A stretch of 5,740 bases of DNA, taken from assembly GCA_900552995.1 (NCBI GenBank), contig USBX01000067.1, positions 1 to 5,740 on the forward strand, in the 5' to 3' direction. Every line of letters starts with the position of its first letter. The stretch's first letter is position 1. Positions 4,581 through 5,740 of this stretch are shown here, piece by piece. The notes beneath the pieces are model-generated. The model was not told the origin of the DNA. It was given only the letters and a program-made list of their open reading frames with translations, and did no database searches. The position numbers and the translations under genes were made by a program. Source of the DNA: an uncultured Collinsella sp. Its GTDB lineage: Bacteria; Actinomycetota; Coriobacteriia; Coriobacteriales; Coriobacteriaceae.

Positions 4581-5494
4581 CGTTTCTGTTTGCCGGCCAG
4601 GGCGCCCAGCACCCCGCGATGGGCGTCGACCTGATCGAGGCATCGCCGGCGGCCGCCGAGGTGTTCGCCATTGTCGACGAGGTGCGCCCGGGGACCAGTG
4701 AGCAGTGCCGAAGCGCCTCCAAGGAGGAACTCTCGCAGACCGAGAACACGCAGCCGTGCGTGTTCGTTCACGATCTGGCAGCGGCTGCCGCCCTGCGTGA
4801 GCGCGGCGTGGTACCTGCCGCCTGTGCGGGTTTTTCGCTTGGCGAGGTCGCCGCGCTCACCTTTGCGGGGGCGTTCGATACGCGAGCGGGCTTTGAGCTC
4901 GTGTGCGAGCGCGCGGCGCTGATGGCCGCGGCTGCCGAGCGCCATCCGGGCGGCATGCGCGCCGTCATCAAGCTCGATGCGGCGCAAGTCGAGAACCTGG
5001 CAAAACAGGCCGGCGAGGACTGCTGGCCGGTCAACTACAACAGTCCGCAGCAGACGGTTGTTGCCGGAGCGCCCGAGGCGCTGCAGGAGCTCGACGTCCT
5101 AGTAAAAGAGGCTGGCGGCCGCGCTATGAAAGTCGCGGTGTCGGGCGCATTTCATAGCCCCTATATGGCCGAGGCGACTGAGGGGCTGGCGACGTATATC
5201 CAAGCCGGCCACGCGCCGTCACCGCTGCTGATTCCGGTCATGGCAAACATGACGGCGGCGCCCTATCCGGCGGACCCGCGAGCGGCATCGGATGTCTTGG
5301 CCAATCAGGTGAGTCATGCCGTTCGTTGGGTCGACACGCTGCATACTCTGCAGAATCAGGGCATCGACACGTTTATTGAGGTCGGCCCTGGCAAAACGCT
5401 GTCGGGCCTGGTCAAGCGTACGCTGAGCGACGTTCGCGTGTATTCGTGCGAAACGGCCGAGCAGGTCGCAGCTATTGCCGACGAGCTCGCATAG
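4568..5494 (+). CDS. fabD: Malonyl-CoA:ACP transacylase
   Basis: FabD transfers malonyl from CoA to ACP through a serine ester and so provides the extender units. The 308-residue product matches the family (about 305-318). The N-terminal FLFAGQGAQ block (6-14) supplies the oxyanion-hole Gln11. The nucleophile Ser90 lies in GFSLGE (88-93), Arg115 in CERAALM binds the malonyl carboxylate, and His196 in GAFHSPYM is the catalytic base. Gln247 in NQVSHAVRW and the EVGPGKTLSGLVKR block near the C-terminus are also present. The residue before the nucleophile is Phe instead of the His of GHSLGE, a substitution at a position known to vary. The start overlaps the fabK end by 13 bp in another frame, which suggests translational coupling. 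A GTG at 4562 would add two residues. fabG follows after 30 bp. Confidence 0.95.
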   Translation: MGGVAFLFAGQGAQHPAMGVDLIEASPAAAEVFAIVDEVRPGTSEQCRSASKEELSQTENTQPCVFVHDLAAAAALRERGVVPAACAGFSLGEVAALTFAGAFDTRAGFELVCERAALMAAAAERHPGGMRAVIKLDAAQVENLAKQAGEDCWPVNYNSPQQTVVAGAPEALQELDVLVKEAGGRAMKVAVSGAFHSPYMAEATEGLATYIQAGHAPSPLLIPVMANMTAAPYPADPRAASDVLANQVSHAVRWVDTLHTLQNQGIDTFIEVGPGKTLSGLVKRTLSDVRVYSCETAEQVAAIADELA

Positions 5495-5513
5495 TCCACA
5501 GGGCTGTAACCCG

Positions 5514-5519
5514 AAAGGA
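5514..5519 (+). promoter_or_regulatory. Ribosome binding site of fabG
   Basis: AAAGGA lies five bases before ATG 5525. It supports this start even though it gives a longer N-terminus than usual for FabG. Confidence 0.7.
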
Positions 5520-5524
5520 ATGAC

Positions 5525-5740
5525 ATGGGCAACTTGAACAACGGCGCGCTCGAGCGCAACGACTCACGTCGCGTGGCACTGGTCACGGGCGGCTCGCGGG
5601 GTATCGGCCGCGCCTGCGCTATCGGTCTGGCGGAGGATGGCTACGATATCGCCGTCGTCTATGCCGGCAGCGTCGATGCGGCGCGCGAGACGTGCGACGC
5701 CTGCGAGGCGGCTGGCGCCACGGCGCGCTCATATCAATGC
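5525..5740 (+). CDS. fabG: 3-oxoacyl-ACP reductase, N-terminal 72 residues (3' end outside window)
   Basis: FabG reduces 3-ketoacyl-ACP to 3-hydroxyacyl-ACP with NADPH, the first reduction of each cycle. The frame is open from the ATG to the last base of the window, giving 72 of the usual 240-250 residues. The Rossmann signature VALVTGGSRGIGRA is at residues 17-30, followed by a helix (ACAIGLAEDGY) and the second strand IAVVYAGS. This is a short-chain dehydrogenase. The catalytic Ser-Tyr-Lys lies beyond the window, so membership of the FabG subgroup rests on the operon context and on the close N-terminal match. The 16 residues before the first strand are about ten longer than in E. coli FabG and are polar. 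Another short-chain dehydrogenase is possible but unlikely at this place in a fab operon. Confidence 0.9.
   Translation, partial: MGNLNNGALERNDSRRVALVTGGSRGIGRACAIGLAEDGYDIAVVYAGSVDAARETCDACEAAGATARSYQC

Overview
The window is a stretch of chromosomal housekeeping DNA from a GC-rich bacterium. The best guess is an actinobacterium of the Coriobacteriia (Collinsella-like). This rests on the GC-rich third positions, the streptococcus-like order of the fatty-acid genes in a high-GC genome, and the use of FabK as enoyl reductase. The taxon is an inference from these traits, not a direct identification.

Layout. Positions 1-1315 (+) hold the end of a str-type translation operon: the 3' part of fusA (EF-G) followed by rpsJ (S10, TTG start). 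A strong stem-loop terminator at about 1335-1377 closes this unit. On the minus strand, 1432-2208, lies birA, a short biotin-protein ligase without a DNA-binding domain, convergent with rpsJ. A 176-bp divergent intergenic region (2209-2384) separates birA from the fatty-acid operon. It carries a palindrome near birA and a pair of nearly identical 19-bp repeats near fabH that look like operators. From 2385 to the end (+) runs a compact type II fatty-acid synthesis operon: fabH, acpP, fabK, fabD and the first 72 codons of fabG, which continues past the window.

How the genes work together. FabD loads malonyl from malonyl-CoA onto the ACP encoded by acpP. FabH condenses malonyl-ACP with an acyl-CoA primer to start the chain. 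FabG reduces the 3-keto group and FabK performs the last reduction of each cycle. BirA attaches biotin to the carrier protein of acetyl-CoA carboxylase, which makes the malonyl-CoA. Its divergent placement next to fab therefore makes metabolic sense. The acc genes, fabF and fabZ would be expected downstream but are not in the window.

No mobile element, CRISPR array, tRNA or rRNA was seen, and no stretch longer than 300 bases lacks a gene. The window is mostly conserved metabolism. The parts that deserve a second look are the unexplained regulatory structure between birA and fabH, and the isolation of rpsJ from the rest of the S10 operon.
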